From Tenericutes bacterium HGW-Tenericutes-5 (lineage in GTDB: Bacteria > Bacillota_I > Bacilli_A > Izemoplasmatales > Hujiaoplasmataceae): a DNA stretch of 10,401 nt. The notes beneath the pieces are model-generated. The model was not told the origin of the DNA. It did no database searches and was given only the letters and a program-made list of their open reading frames with translations. Of the stretch, positions 1 through 6,022 are shown one piece after another (the stretch's first letter is position 1; each line of letters opens with the position of its first letter). The stretch is from assembly GCA_002839125.1 (NCBI GenBank), contig PGXI01000048.1:1-10401 (forward strand). The letters run 5' to 3'. The translations under genes were made by a program, and so were the position numbers.

Positions 1-207
1 TTATCAAACGGTGGTGAAGTTAACGCATATATCCCTGGAATCGGACATTCATTACAGGAACATAGCGTTGTATTAATTCGTGGTGGACGTGTTAAAGACT
101 TACCTGGTGTTCGTTATCATATCGTTAGAGGAACACTAGATACAACAGCTGTGGATAAAAGAATGCAAAGTCGTTCTAAGTACGGAGCTAAAAGACCTAA
201 AAAATAA
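1..207 (+). CDS. rpsL: 30S ribosomal protein S12, 3' part (5' end outside the window)
   Basis: Frame 1 is open from the first base to a TAA at 205-207, giving the last 68 residues of S12, a decoding-centre protein of the small ribosomal subunit. The family's most conserved segment is present: [20 protein letters not shown], then [11 protein letters not shown], and the basic tail [13 protein letters not shown]. The Lys and Pro of RVKDLPG, positions where streptomycin-resistance changes are known in other bacteria, are wild type; the other classical site lies upstream of the window. The gene is followed after 53 bases by rpsG, the usual str-operon order. No terminator was seen in that gap, so the two are probably co-transcribed. 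Identification is secure; only the missing 5' portion is unknown. Confidence 0.97.
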   Translation, partial: LSNGGEVNAYIPGIGHSLQEHSVVLIRGGRVKDLPGVRYHIVRGTLDTTAVDKRMQSRSKYGAKRPKK

Positions 208-260
208 CATTAAAGAAAAAATTATGAAAAGTTTGAGAATTTCGAAAGGAGGAATTACTT

Positions 261-731
261 ATGCCTCGTAAGGGTAAAATCGTAAAGAGAGACGTGTTAC
301 CAGATCCAATTTATAATTCAAAATTAATTACTAAATTAATCAACGGAATTATGTTAGATGGTAAAAAGAACGTTGCACAAAATATCTTATATAATGCGTT
401 TGGAAGAATTAAAGAAGTTACTGGTAAAGAACCAATTGAAGTCTTTAATGAAGCTTTAAATAATATTATGCCTGTTTTAGAAGTGAGAAGCCGCCGTATC
501 GGTGGACAAAACTATCAAGTTCCAGGAGAAGTTAAAGCAGATAGAAGAACTACATTAGGGTTGAGATGGTTAGTGCAATACTCTCGTTCTCGTAATGAGA
601 AAACAATGGAAGAAAGATTAGCAAAAGAAATTATAGATGCAAGTAATAACACAGGAGCATCAGTTAAGAAGAAAGAAGATATGCATAGAATGGCAGAAGC
701 TAATAAAGCTTTCGCACATTATAGATTTTAA
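261..731 (+). CDS. rpsG: 30S ribosomal protein S7
   Basis: This encodes 156 residues, the normal bacterial S7 length. S7 nucleates assembly of the 30S head by binding the 3' domain of 16S rRNA and lies near the E site. The family hallmarks are present: MPRKG start, [41 protein letters not shown], and the C-terminal block [11 protein letters not shown]...[28 protein letters not shown]. The start is supported by a strong ribosome binding site, AAAGGAGG at 245-252, 8 bases upstream of the ATG. It sits between rpsL and fusA with short gaps. In E. coli S7 represses its own operon by binding the rpsL-rpsG gap; the gap here is only 53 bases, and I see no clear hairpin in it that would support the same control. 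Confidence 0.98.
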   Translation: MPRKGKIVKRDVLPDPIYNSKLITKLINGIMLDGKKNVAQNILYNAFGRIKEVTGKEPIEVFNEALNNIMPVLEVRSRRIGGQNYQVPGEVKADRRTTLGLRWLVQYSRSRNEKTMEERLAKEIIDASNNTGASVKKKEDMHRMAEANKAFAHYRF

Positions 732-751
732 TTAAAGGAAGGGAAAAAGTT

Positions 752-2821
752 ATGGCACGTGAATATAGTTTAAATAAAACACGTAATATCGGTATCATGG
801 CACATATCGATGCTGGTAAAACCACAACTACTGAAAGAGTCTTATTTCATACAGGAAGAATCCATAAAATGGGTGAAACCCATGATGGCGCAAGTCAAAT
901 GGACTGGATGGAACAAGAACAAGAACGTGGAATTACCATTACCGCTGCGGCTACTACAGCTTTCTGGAAAAATCACCGAGTTAATATCATTGATACCCCA
1001 GGACATGTGGATTTTACTGTGGAAGTGTCAAGATCGTTGCGTGTATTAGATGGTGCTGTAACGGTATTGGATGCTCAAGCTGGAGTTGAACCTCAGACAG
1101 AAACAGTTTGGCGTCAAGCAAATGAATATAAAGTTCCAAGATTGGTTTTCGCAAATAAGATGGATAAAATCGGAGCGGATTTCGGCGCTGCAATTGATTC
1201 TATACACAGACGTTTAGGTGAAAAAGCAGAAGCGATTCAATGGCCAATCGGAGCTGAAGATGATTTTACAGGAATTATTGATTTAGTAGAAATGAAGGCT
1301 TACCATTTCGATGGTGGTCCAGAAGAAAATTATCAAGAAATTGATTTTCCTAGTCATTTATTAAAGGAAGCTACTGCTAGAAGAAATAGACTTATCGAAG
1401 AACTTTGTGACTTTGACGAAGAACTAATGTTGACTTTCTTAGAAGGCGAAGAAGTTACAGTTGAGATGTTGAAAAAAGCAATTAGAAAAGCAACTCTTTC
1501 TGTTAAATTTTTCCCTGTAATGTGTGGATCAGCTTTCAAGAATAAAGGAATAAAGTTTGTTTTAGATGCTGTTATAGATTATTTACCATCACCAGTTGAA
1601 GTTGCGCAAATCCGTGGTTTCAACCATAAAGACGAAGAAGTTACAATCTTTCATGATGATGATAAAGAATTTGTCGCTTTAGCATTTAAAGTGATGACTG
1701 ACCCATTTGTGGGTAGAGTTACATTCTTTAGAGTTTATTCAGGGGTAGCTAAAAAGGGTTCATATATTATGAATACTTCTAAAGGCAAAAAAGAAAGACT
1801 AGGAAGAATTTTACAGATGCATGCGAATTCTAGAACAGAGATCGAAGAAGTTTACTCGGGAGATATCGCTGCAGCTGTCGGTTTCAAAGATACGATTACA
1901 GGAGATACTCTAACTTCAGAGAAAATGGATATCGTTTTAGAATCGATGAAATTCCCTGAACCAGTTATCTCAGTAGCTATTGAACCAAAAACTAAGAAAG
2001 ACCAAGAAAAAATGGGTGTTGCTCTTCAAAAGTTATCTGAAGAAGATCCAACATTCAGAACGTATACAGACCAAGAAACATCACAAACAATTATTTCTGG
2101 TATGGGTGAACTTCATCTAGAAATCATTGTGGATAGAATGAAGAGAGAATTCAAAGTAGAAGCGACTGTCGGTAATCCTCAAGTATCATATCGTGAGTCA
2201 ATTACTAAAGAAGCTAACTGTGAAGGTAAATTCGTTCGTCAGTCAGGTGGTAGAGGTCAATACGGTCATGTATGGATTAAGTTTGAACCTAACCCAGGAA
2301 AAGGTTATGAGTTCGTTGATAAAATTGTCGGCGGAACCGTTCCTAGAGAATATATCTCTGTCATCGACAAAGGTATTCAAGAATCTTTACCAGGCGGAGT
2401 TATTGCCGGTTATCCATTACTTGACTTAAAAGCAACACTTTATGATGGTTCATATCATGAAGTTGACTCTAGTGAAATGGCATTCAAAATCGCTGCTTCA
2501 ATAGCGCTTAAACAAGCTAAAGATAAGTGTGCTCCTACATTGCTTGAACCAATCATGAGCGTAGACGTTGTTACACCAGAAGATTACATTGGTAATGTTA
2601 TCGGTGATTTAACATCAAGACGTGGACGTATTGAAGGACAAGAAAAGCAAGGAAACGCGCAAAAGGTTAGTTCAAAAGTGCCGTTATCAGAAATGTTTGG
2701 ATACGCTACAGCACTTAGATCAAACTCACAAGGACGTGCAAATTTCACAATGCAATTCTCGCATTATGAAAAATGTCCAAAATCAATTGCTGAAGAAATT
2801 ATTACTAAACGCAACAATTAA
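752..2821 (+). CDS. fusA: Translation elongation factor G
   Basis: This 689-residue protein is full length for EF-G, the GTPase that drives translocation of tRNA and mRNA on the ribosome and, with RRF, recycles ribosomes. The GTPase motifs are in order: G1 AHIDAGKT (17-24), G2 RGITIT (59-64), G3 DTPGH (81-85) and G4 NKMD (135-138). Domains II-III follow, then the domain IV signature [12 protein letters not shown] and the loop [32 protein letters not shown], ending with domain V. Residue 65 is Ala, where many Bacillota have Ser (ITITSAATT); this looks neutral. The ATG has AAAGGAAGGG at 734-743, 8 bases upstream, and starts 20 bases after rpsG. No terminator is visible before tuf, so read-through into tuf is likely. 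Confidence 0.98.
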   Translation: MAREYSLNKTRNIGIMAHIDAGKTTTTERVLFHTGRIHKMGETHDGASQMDWMEQEQERGITITAAATTAFWKNHRVNIIDTPGHVDFTVEVSRSLRVLDGAVTVLDAQAGVEPQTETVWRQANEYKVPRLVFANKMDKIGADFGAAIDSIHRRLGEKAEAIQWPIGAEDDFTGIIDLVEMKAYHFDGGPEENYQEIDFPSHLLKEATARRNRLIEELCDFDEELMLTFLEGEEVTVEMLKKAIRKATLSVKFFPVMCGSAFKNKGIKFVLDAVIDYLPSPVEVAQIRGFNHKDEEVTIFHDDDKEFVALAFKVMTDPFVGRVTFFRVYSGVAKKGSYIMNTSKGKKERLGRILQMHANSRTEIEEVYSGDIAAAVGFKDTITGDTLTSEKMDIVLESMKFPEPVISVAIEPKTKKDQEKMGVALQKLSEEDPTFRTYTDQETSQTIISGMGELHLEIIVDRMKREFKVEATVGNPQVSYRESITKEANCEGKFVRQSGGRGQYGHVWIKFEPNPGKGYEFVDKIVGGTVPREYISVIDKGIQESLPGGVIAGYPLLDLKATLYDGSYHEVDSSEMAFKIAASIALKQAKDKCAPTLLEPIMSVDVVTPEDYIGNVIGDLTSRRGRIEGQEKQGNAQKVSSKVPLSEMFGYATALRSNSQGRANFTMQFSHYEKCPKSIAEEIITKRNN

Positions 2822-2842
2822 TCTATTGAAAGATTTTATTTA

Positions 2843-2871
2843 TTGCAAAAAAATAGATATTGTTATAAAAT
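2843..2871 (+). promoter_or_regulatory. Probable internal promoter for tuf
   Basis: In the 108-base fusA-tuf gap, TTGCAA (2843-2848) lies 17 bases before TAAAAT (2866-2871), matching a sigma-A promoter with optimal spacing. Transcription would start near 2878, leaving a 5' leader of about 50 bases. The gap is unusually long for this operon and has no intrinsic terminator, so this promoter would add to operon read-through and give more EF-Tu than EF-G. An overlapping TATAAA (2864-2869) gives an alternative -10 with poor spacing. The region is very AT-rich, so a chance match is possible. Confidence 0.55.
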
Positions 2872-2929
2872 AATATCGATAAACACATGCTAAAAAGCGA
2901 AAAATAATAAAAAAGGAGAAATATAAAAA

Positions 2930-4114
2930 ATGGCTAAAGCTAAATTTGAACGTACTAAACCACATGTTAATATTGGTACTATCGGTCACGTTGACCATGG
3001 TAAAACTACATTAACTGCTGCTATTACTACAGTACTAGCAAGAAAAGGCCTTTCTGAAGTAAGAGATTATGCTTCAATTGACTCAGCTCCAGAAGAAAAG
3101 GCAAGAGGTATTACTATTAATACTGCACATATCGAATACTCAACAGAAAACCGTCACTATGCACACGTTGACTGCCCAGGGCATGCCGACTATGTAAAAA
3201 ATATGATTACTGGTGCTGCACAAATGGACGGAGCTATCTTAGTTGTTTCTGCAGCTGATGGCGCAATGCCACAAACTAGAGAACATATCTTATTGGCTGG
3301 ACAAGTTGGAGTGCCAAAGATGGTTGTTTTCTTAAACAAAGCAGACATGGTAGATGATGAAGAATTAATCGAATTAGTAGAAATGGAAATCCGTGAACTA
3401 TTAGACGAATACAATTTCCCTGGAGATGATACTCCAATTATCGTTGGTTCTGCTTTAAAAGCTCTTCAAGGCGATCCTGCTCAAGAAGAAAAAATCTTAG
3501 AATTAATGGCTGCAGTAGATGAATACATTCCTCTACCTGAAAGACCAGTTGACAAACCATTCTTAATGCCAATTGAAGACGTGTTCACAATTACAGGACG
3601 TGGAACAGTTGTTACTGGTAGAGTAGACCGTGGTCAAATCAAAGTTAATGACAAGATTGAAATTATTGGTATTAGAGACACTAAAGAAGCAGTTGTTACC
3701 GGTGTTGAAATGTTCCGTAAATTATTAGACTACGCTCAAGCTGGAGATAACGTAGGTTTATTATTACGTGGTATTTCAAGAGATATGGTACAACGTGGAC
3801 AAGTTATTGCTAAACCTAAGAGCGTTACTCCTCATACAAAATTTACTGCACAAGTATACGTATTGAGCCACGACGAAGGTGGACGTCATACTCCATTCTT
3901 CTCAAACTATCGTCCTCAATTCTATTTCCGTACAACAGATATCACAGGCGTTATCCAATTACCTAAGGGTGTTGAAATGGTTATGCCTGGAGATAACATT
4001 GAAATGGAAGTTGAACTAATTCACCCTATCGCGTTAGAACAAGGAACTAAGTTCTCAATCCGTGAAGGTGGACATACAGTAGGCGCTGGATCAGTAGTTA
4101 CTATTTTAGAATAG
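2930..4114 (+). CDS. tuf: Translation elongation factor Tu
   Basis: This 394-residue protein has the standard EF-Tu length. EF-Tu delivers aminoacyl-tRNA to the ribosomal A site as a GTP complex. Motifs seen are G1 GHVDHGKT (19-26), the switch I block [10 protein letters not shown] (56-64), G3 DCPGH (81-85, with catalytic His85), G4 NKAD (136-139) and GSAL (172-175), followed by domains II and III with [13 protein letters not shown] and [17 protein letters not shown]. In the C-terminal motif REGGxTVGAG the usual Arg is His (GGHTVGAG). AAAAGGAG (2911-2918) is 11 bases upstream of the ATG, slightly far but strong. This is the only gene here ending in TAG; the others end in TAA. It is the last gene of the str block, followed by a strong terminator. 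Confidence 0.98.
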   Translation: MAKAKFERTKPHVNIGTIGHVDHGKTTLTAAITTVLARKGLSEVRDYASIDSAPEEKARGITINTAHIEYSTENRHYAHVDCPGHADYVKNMITGAAQMDGAILVVSAADGAMPQTREHILLAGQVGVPKMVVFLNKADMVDDEELIELVEMEIRELLDEYNFPGDDTPIIVGSALKALQGDPAQEEKILELMAAVDEYIPLPERPVDKPFLMPIEDVFTITGRGTVVTGRVDRGQIKVNDKIEIIGIRDTKEAVVTGVEMFRKLLDYAQAGDNVGLLLRGISRDMVQRGQVIAKPKSVTPHTKFTAQVYVLSHDEGGRHTPFFSNYRPQFYFRTTDITGVIQLPKGVEMVMPGDNIEMEVELIHPIALEQGTKFSIREGGHTVGAGSVVTILE

Positions 4115-4136
4115 TATTTTACTAAACAATCAATTT

Positions 4137-4162
4137 AAAGCATCCCTTTGGATGCTTTTTTT
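4137..4162 (+). terminator. Intrinsic terminator after tuf
   Basis: GCATCC (4140-4145) pairs perfectly with GGATGC (4150-4155) around a CTTT loop, extended by AAA (4137-4139) with TTT (4156-4158). Seven T residues run from 4156 to 4162. It begins 23 bases after the tuf stop codon and is a textbook Rho-independent terminator closing the str operon. Confidence 0.93.
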
Positions 4163-4187
4163 GTTTTGAAAACAGATAATCGCTAAG

Positions 4188-4201
4188 AGAAAGCGTTATC
4201 A
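4188..4201 (+). promoter_or_regulatory. Candidate CcpA cre site upstream of the permease promoter
   Basis: AGAAAGCGTTATCA matches the Bacillota catabolite-responsive element TGWAANCGNTNWCA at every defined position except the first (A for T). It lies 22 bases upstream of the -35 box, with its centre about 64 bases before the inferred transcription start. Upstream cre sites at such distances are known in Bacillus for genes that CcpA activates, whereas repressing sites usually overlap or follow the promoter. The same bases form the right arm of an imperfect hairpin, GATAATCGCT (4175-4184) with AGCGTTATC (4192-4200, one bulged T), which offers a different explanation. No ccpA gene is in the window, so the role is inferred. 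Confidence 0.45.
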
Positions 4202-4202
4202 T

Positions 4203-4220
4203 GAAAATAATTTTATTTTC
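4203..4220. promoter_or_regulatory. 18-bp AT-rich palindrome next to the -35 box
   Basis: GAAAATAA (4203-4210) and TTATTTTC (4213-4220) are perfect inverted repeats around a TT centre. The palindrome ends 3 bases before the -35 hexamer of the permease promoter. It could be an operator for a dimeric regulator or simply an AT-rich UP-like element. The symmetry is exact, but its function is not shown by the sequence. Confidence 0.4.
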
Positions 4221-4223
4221 TTA

Positions 4224-4252
4224 TTGTCATTAATAAGCATATTTGTTATCAT
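4224..4252 (+). promoter_or_regulatory. Promoter of the leader/permease transcript
   Basis: TTGTCA (4224-4229) is separated by exactly 17 bases from TATCAT (4247-4252), and the -10 is preceded by TGT, an extended -10 element. Transcription would start near 4259, about 27 bases before the leader ORF and downstream of the tuf terminator. CATACT (4250-4255) is a weaker alternative -10. Confidence 0.75.
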
Positions 4253-4285
4253 ACTTGCAAAATAAATTTTTAGAGAGGTTAAATA

Positions 4286-4354
4286 ATGTTTTTACAATTT
4301 AGTGGATCATATCATCATATGTGGAAAAATCGAGGTTTGGATATTAGTTATTAA
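4286..4354 (+). CDS. 22-residue leader peptide of the permease attenuator
   Basis: This short ORF starts with MFLQFSG and ends SYHHMWKNRGLDISY, closed by TAA. It has a strong ribosome binding site, AGAGAGG at 4272-4278, 7 bases before the ATG, and starts about 27 bases after the inferred transcription start, so translation is very likely. Codons 10-11 are tandem CAT (His), flanked by TAT, ATG and TGG, a cluster of rare amino acids typical of leaders that sense aminoacyl-tRNA supply. Downstream lie a long stem-loop and an intrinsic terminator, then an APC permease. I infer that ribosome stalling here controls read-through, with histidine the first candidate signal. I do not recognise it as a named family with certainty; that it is translated is more secure than what it senses. 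Confidence 0.7.
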   Translation: MFLQFSGSYHHMWKNRGLDISY

Positions 4355-4401
4355 ATGACTAATGGACAAGCTTGTTTATTCATATATGCTTGTCTATATC
4401 C
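4339..4401 (+). promoter_or_regulatory. Leader stem-loop overlapping the end of the leader ORF
   Basis: GACAAGC (4365-4371) pairs perfectly with GCTTGTC (4388-4394) over a 16-base loop. Outside it, GGATAT (4339-4344, codons for Leu-Asp-Ile of the leader) can pair with ATATCC (4396-4401). The leader stop codon lies in the asymmetric internal loop, so a ribosome finishing the leader would open the outer helix. This coupling of ORF end and stem is what a translation-controlled attenuator needs. Pairings were found by eye, without energy calculation. Confidence 0.55.
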
Positions 4402-4431
4402 GCTAAAAATATTACATTTTTAAATTAAGCG
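4401..4431 (+). promoter_or_regulatory. Candidate antiterminator hairpin
   Basis: CGCT (4401-4404) followed by AAAAAT (4405-4410) can pair with ATTTTT (4416-4421) and AGCG (4428-4431), with an ATTAC loop and an unpaired stretch at 4422-4427. The AGCG bases belong to the left arm of the terminator, so the two structures exclude each other. C4401 is also used by the upstream leader stem, which would let the leader stem and antiterminator compete. The helix is weak and AT-rich, so this is tentative. Confidence 0.35.
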
Positions 4432-4457
4432 CTGTAGATTAAGCTACAGCGTTTTTT
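4427..4457 (+). terminator. Attenuator terminator before the permease
   Basis: CGCTGTAG (4430-4437) and CTACAGCG (4444-4451) form a perfect 8-bp stem with an ATTAAG loop, extended outward by AAG with TTT (one G-U pair). Six T residues follow at 4452-4457. It ends about 20 bases before the permease ribosome binding site and lies downstream of the promoter and leader ORF, so it would stop the permease's own transcript unless overridden. That position marks it as an attenuator, not the end of an upstream gene. Confidence 0.85.
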
Positions 4458-4492
4458 ATTTCTATAAAAATAATTTAAAGGAGAGAAAGAAA

Positions 4493-5863
4493 ATGAAATT
4501 ACCTTCAAAAAAGTTTGGAGTATTCACTGCAATGGCTATGGTGGTAGGAATTGTTATTGGTAGTGGAGTGTTTAAGAGTGCAGGGGATGTATTGTTTAAA
4601 GCTGGGGGCAGTATGACAACAGCAATTTTAGCTTGGATTATCGGAGGAGCAATTATAATATTCTCAAGCTTAGCTTTCGGTATTGTAGCTTTGAAACAGG
4701 CAAATAAATCAGGAATAATTGATTTTGTCGAAGGTGTTGTTGGCGATAAGGTAGCTTATTTAGTTGCTTGGTTCATTAATTTTGTTTATTTTCCGATTCT
4801 TGTTGGAGTATTAGCTTGGCTTGCTGGTAGTATTACTAATAGTCTAGTTGGGCTAGAACAAAATTTAACTTGGGTTTTTGCAGGAGTATATTTTGTCGGT
4901 TCATATGTTCTAAATATATTAGCACCGGTACTAGCTGGAAGATGGCAAGTTAGTGCAACTAGCATTAAATTGGTTCCACTGATTTTAATAGCTATCGTAG
5001 GATTAGTAGTAGGTCTGATTAACGGTACGACAGTTGAGTCTTTCAGGATTCCAGCAACGGTTATAAGTTCAAGTGGAACGGGTTTAGCTGCAGCTGTAGC
5101 CGTGACTGCTTTTGCTTATGATGGATGGATTACAGCTCTAGCGATAACTCAAGAGTTAAAAGATCCTAAAAGAAATCTATCAAGAGCTTTAATTGGTGGA
5201 TCCTTAGTTATCGTTTTATGTTATGTACTATTCTTCATTGGTTTATCAGGCGTTATTACAAATGATGAAGCAATCAGTCTTGCAGGATCTTTGGATACAT
5301 CGATTTTAGCAGCTAGCAGATTGTTTGGAAACTTCTTTGGGTCAATAGTTTCGATTCTAATTCTAATATCTGTATTAGGCACTTTAAATGGATTAACACT
5401 AGGTTCTGTTAGAGGGATGTATCAGATTAGTATTAAAGGTGTGGGACCATTCCCTGAACTATTCACTAACTTAGGAAAGAAGGACCAACCTTATGCTTCT
5501 GGATTGATTAGTTTTGCATTTGCTTTACTGTGGGGAATAATTTGGTATGGAAATTTCCAAGGTTACTGGGGAGGCTTCATGGACACTTCAGTGTTAACAA
5601 TTGTTTTCCTCTATGCATCATTTATTTTGGTTTATTATAATATCATCAAAAACTTCACGGAGTTAGGAGTATTCAAAAGATATATTGTACCTATTTTAGC
5701 TACTATTGGTGCGCTTTATCTAATCTACGGCGCTTTTGTTTCTGATCCGATGATGTTTGTATATTTCACTTTGATTGTTTTGGTAATATTATTTGTTGGA
5801 GCCTTAACATTTAATTCTAATAAATTGGTTGTCAAGGAACAAGTAGAGAGTTTGACTGAGTAA
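4493..5863 (+). CDS. APC-family amino-acid permease (SteT/LAT-like)
   Basis: This 456-residue, very hydrophobic protein has about 12 predicted membrane segments and no signal peptide, as expected for an inner-membrane amino-acid transporter of the APC superfamily. The unwound first helix carries GIVIGSGVFK (19-28), whose GSG binds the substrate backbone in this family. The sixth helix carries FAYDGW (207-212), also found in the Bacillus serine/threonine exchanger SteT and the LAT branch, followed by QELKDPKRNLSRAL. Substrate cannot be read from sequence; the histidine-rich leader hints at histidine or an aromatic amino acid. The start is fixed by AAAGGAGAG (4477-4485), 7 bases before the ATG. 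It is a single-gene unit between an attenuator and its own terminator. Confidence 0.9.
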   Translation: MKLPSKKFGVFTAMAMVVGIVIGSGVFKSAGDVLFKAGGSMTTAILAWIIGGAIIIFSSLAFGIVALKQANKSGIIDFVEGVVGDKVAYLVAWFINFVYFPILVGVLAWLAGSITNSLVGLEQNLTWVFAGVYFVGSYVLNILAPVLAGRWQVSATSIKLVPLILIAIVGLVVGLINGTTVESFRIPATVISSSGTGLAAAVAVTAFAYDGWITALAITQELKDPKRNLSRALIGGSLVIVLCYVLFFIGLSGVITNDEAISLAGSLDTSILAASRLFGNFFGSIVSILILISVLGTLNGLTLGSVRGMYQISIKGVGPFPELFTNLGKKDQPYASGLISFAFALLWGIIWYGNFQGYWGGFMDTSVLTIVFLYASFILVYYNIIKNFTELGVFKRYIVPILATIGALYLIYGAFVSDPMMFVYFTLIVLVILFVGALTFNSNKLVVKEQVESLTE

Positions 5864-5868
5864 CTTCT

Positions 5869-5908
5869 AAATAGCCTCTTAAGAGATATTCTTAAAGGCT
5901 ATTTTTTA
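5869..5908 (+). terminator. Intrinsic terminator after the permease
   Basis: AATAGCCT (5870-5877) pairs with AGGCTATT (5896-5903), and inside it TTAAG (5879-5883) pairs with CTTAA (5891-5895), with one bulged C and a short loop. A run of T residues follows to 5908. It begins six bases after the permease stop, so the permease is monocistronic and the next operon needs its own promoter. Confidence 0.9.
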
Positions 5909-5955
5909 TTCGAAAATCATTCTAGATTACCATATGATAAACTGATTGTTTATGC

Positions 5956-5984
5956 TTTTTATCAGTAGATATCTATGATATAAT
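5956..5984 (+). promoter_or_regulatory. Promoter of the transketolase operon (extended -10)
   Basis: A perfect TATAAT (5979-5984) is preceded by TGA, giving an extended -10. The matching -35 region (TTTTTA, 5956-5961, 17-base spacer) is poor, as is common with extended -10 promoters. Transcription would start near 5991, about 32 bases before the transketolase ATG. The spacer holds the perfect palindrome TAGATATCTA (5966-5975), and just upstream are ATAAAC/GTTTAT (5937-5942/5948-5953) and CTGAT/ATCAG (5943-5947/5961-5965) inverted repeats. A repressor could bind here, but AT-rich DNA produces such repeats readily. Confidence 0.7.
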
Positions 5985-6022
5985 ATTGATGTTGATAAAA
6001 TTATTATAGAATAGGTGAGAAT

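Noticed and set aside
208..260. S7 autoregulatory site in the rpsL-rpsG gap
   Set aside because: The 53-base gap is AT-rich without a convincing stem, so the E. coli-type S7 target cannot be supported from this sequence.
810..1049. Plus-strand alternative frames inside fusA (also 2193-2429 and 2622-2873)
   Set aside because: These are out-of-frame shadows of EF-G, with no family resemblance and no own initiation signals. The last one overruns the fusA stop into the tuf leader without a recognisable product.
1354..1539. Minus-strand open frame inside fusA
   Set aside because: It lies wholly antisense to a well-conserved gene, has Ser/Lys-rich low-complexity content and no supporting ribosome binding site or promoter. 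The same applies to the antisense frames at 3190-3414, 6955-7251 and 9615-9854.
4355..4423. A second 22-codon ORF (starting MTNGQACLF) directly after the leader stop codon
   Set aside because: It begins one base after the leader TAA but has no ribosome binding site at a useful distance, lies across the stem-loop and candidate antiterminator, and has no cluster of regulatory codons. Reinitiation is possible, but the frame is more simply explained by chance.
4259..4492. T-box or known metabolite riboswitch before the permease
   Set aside because: No T-box antiterminator core (TGGNACCGCG-like) and no SAM, lysine or other riboswitch core that I can recognise was found. The translated short ORF explains the leader better.
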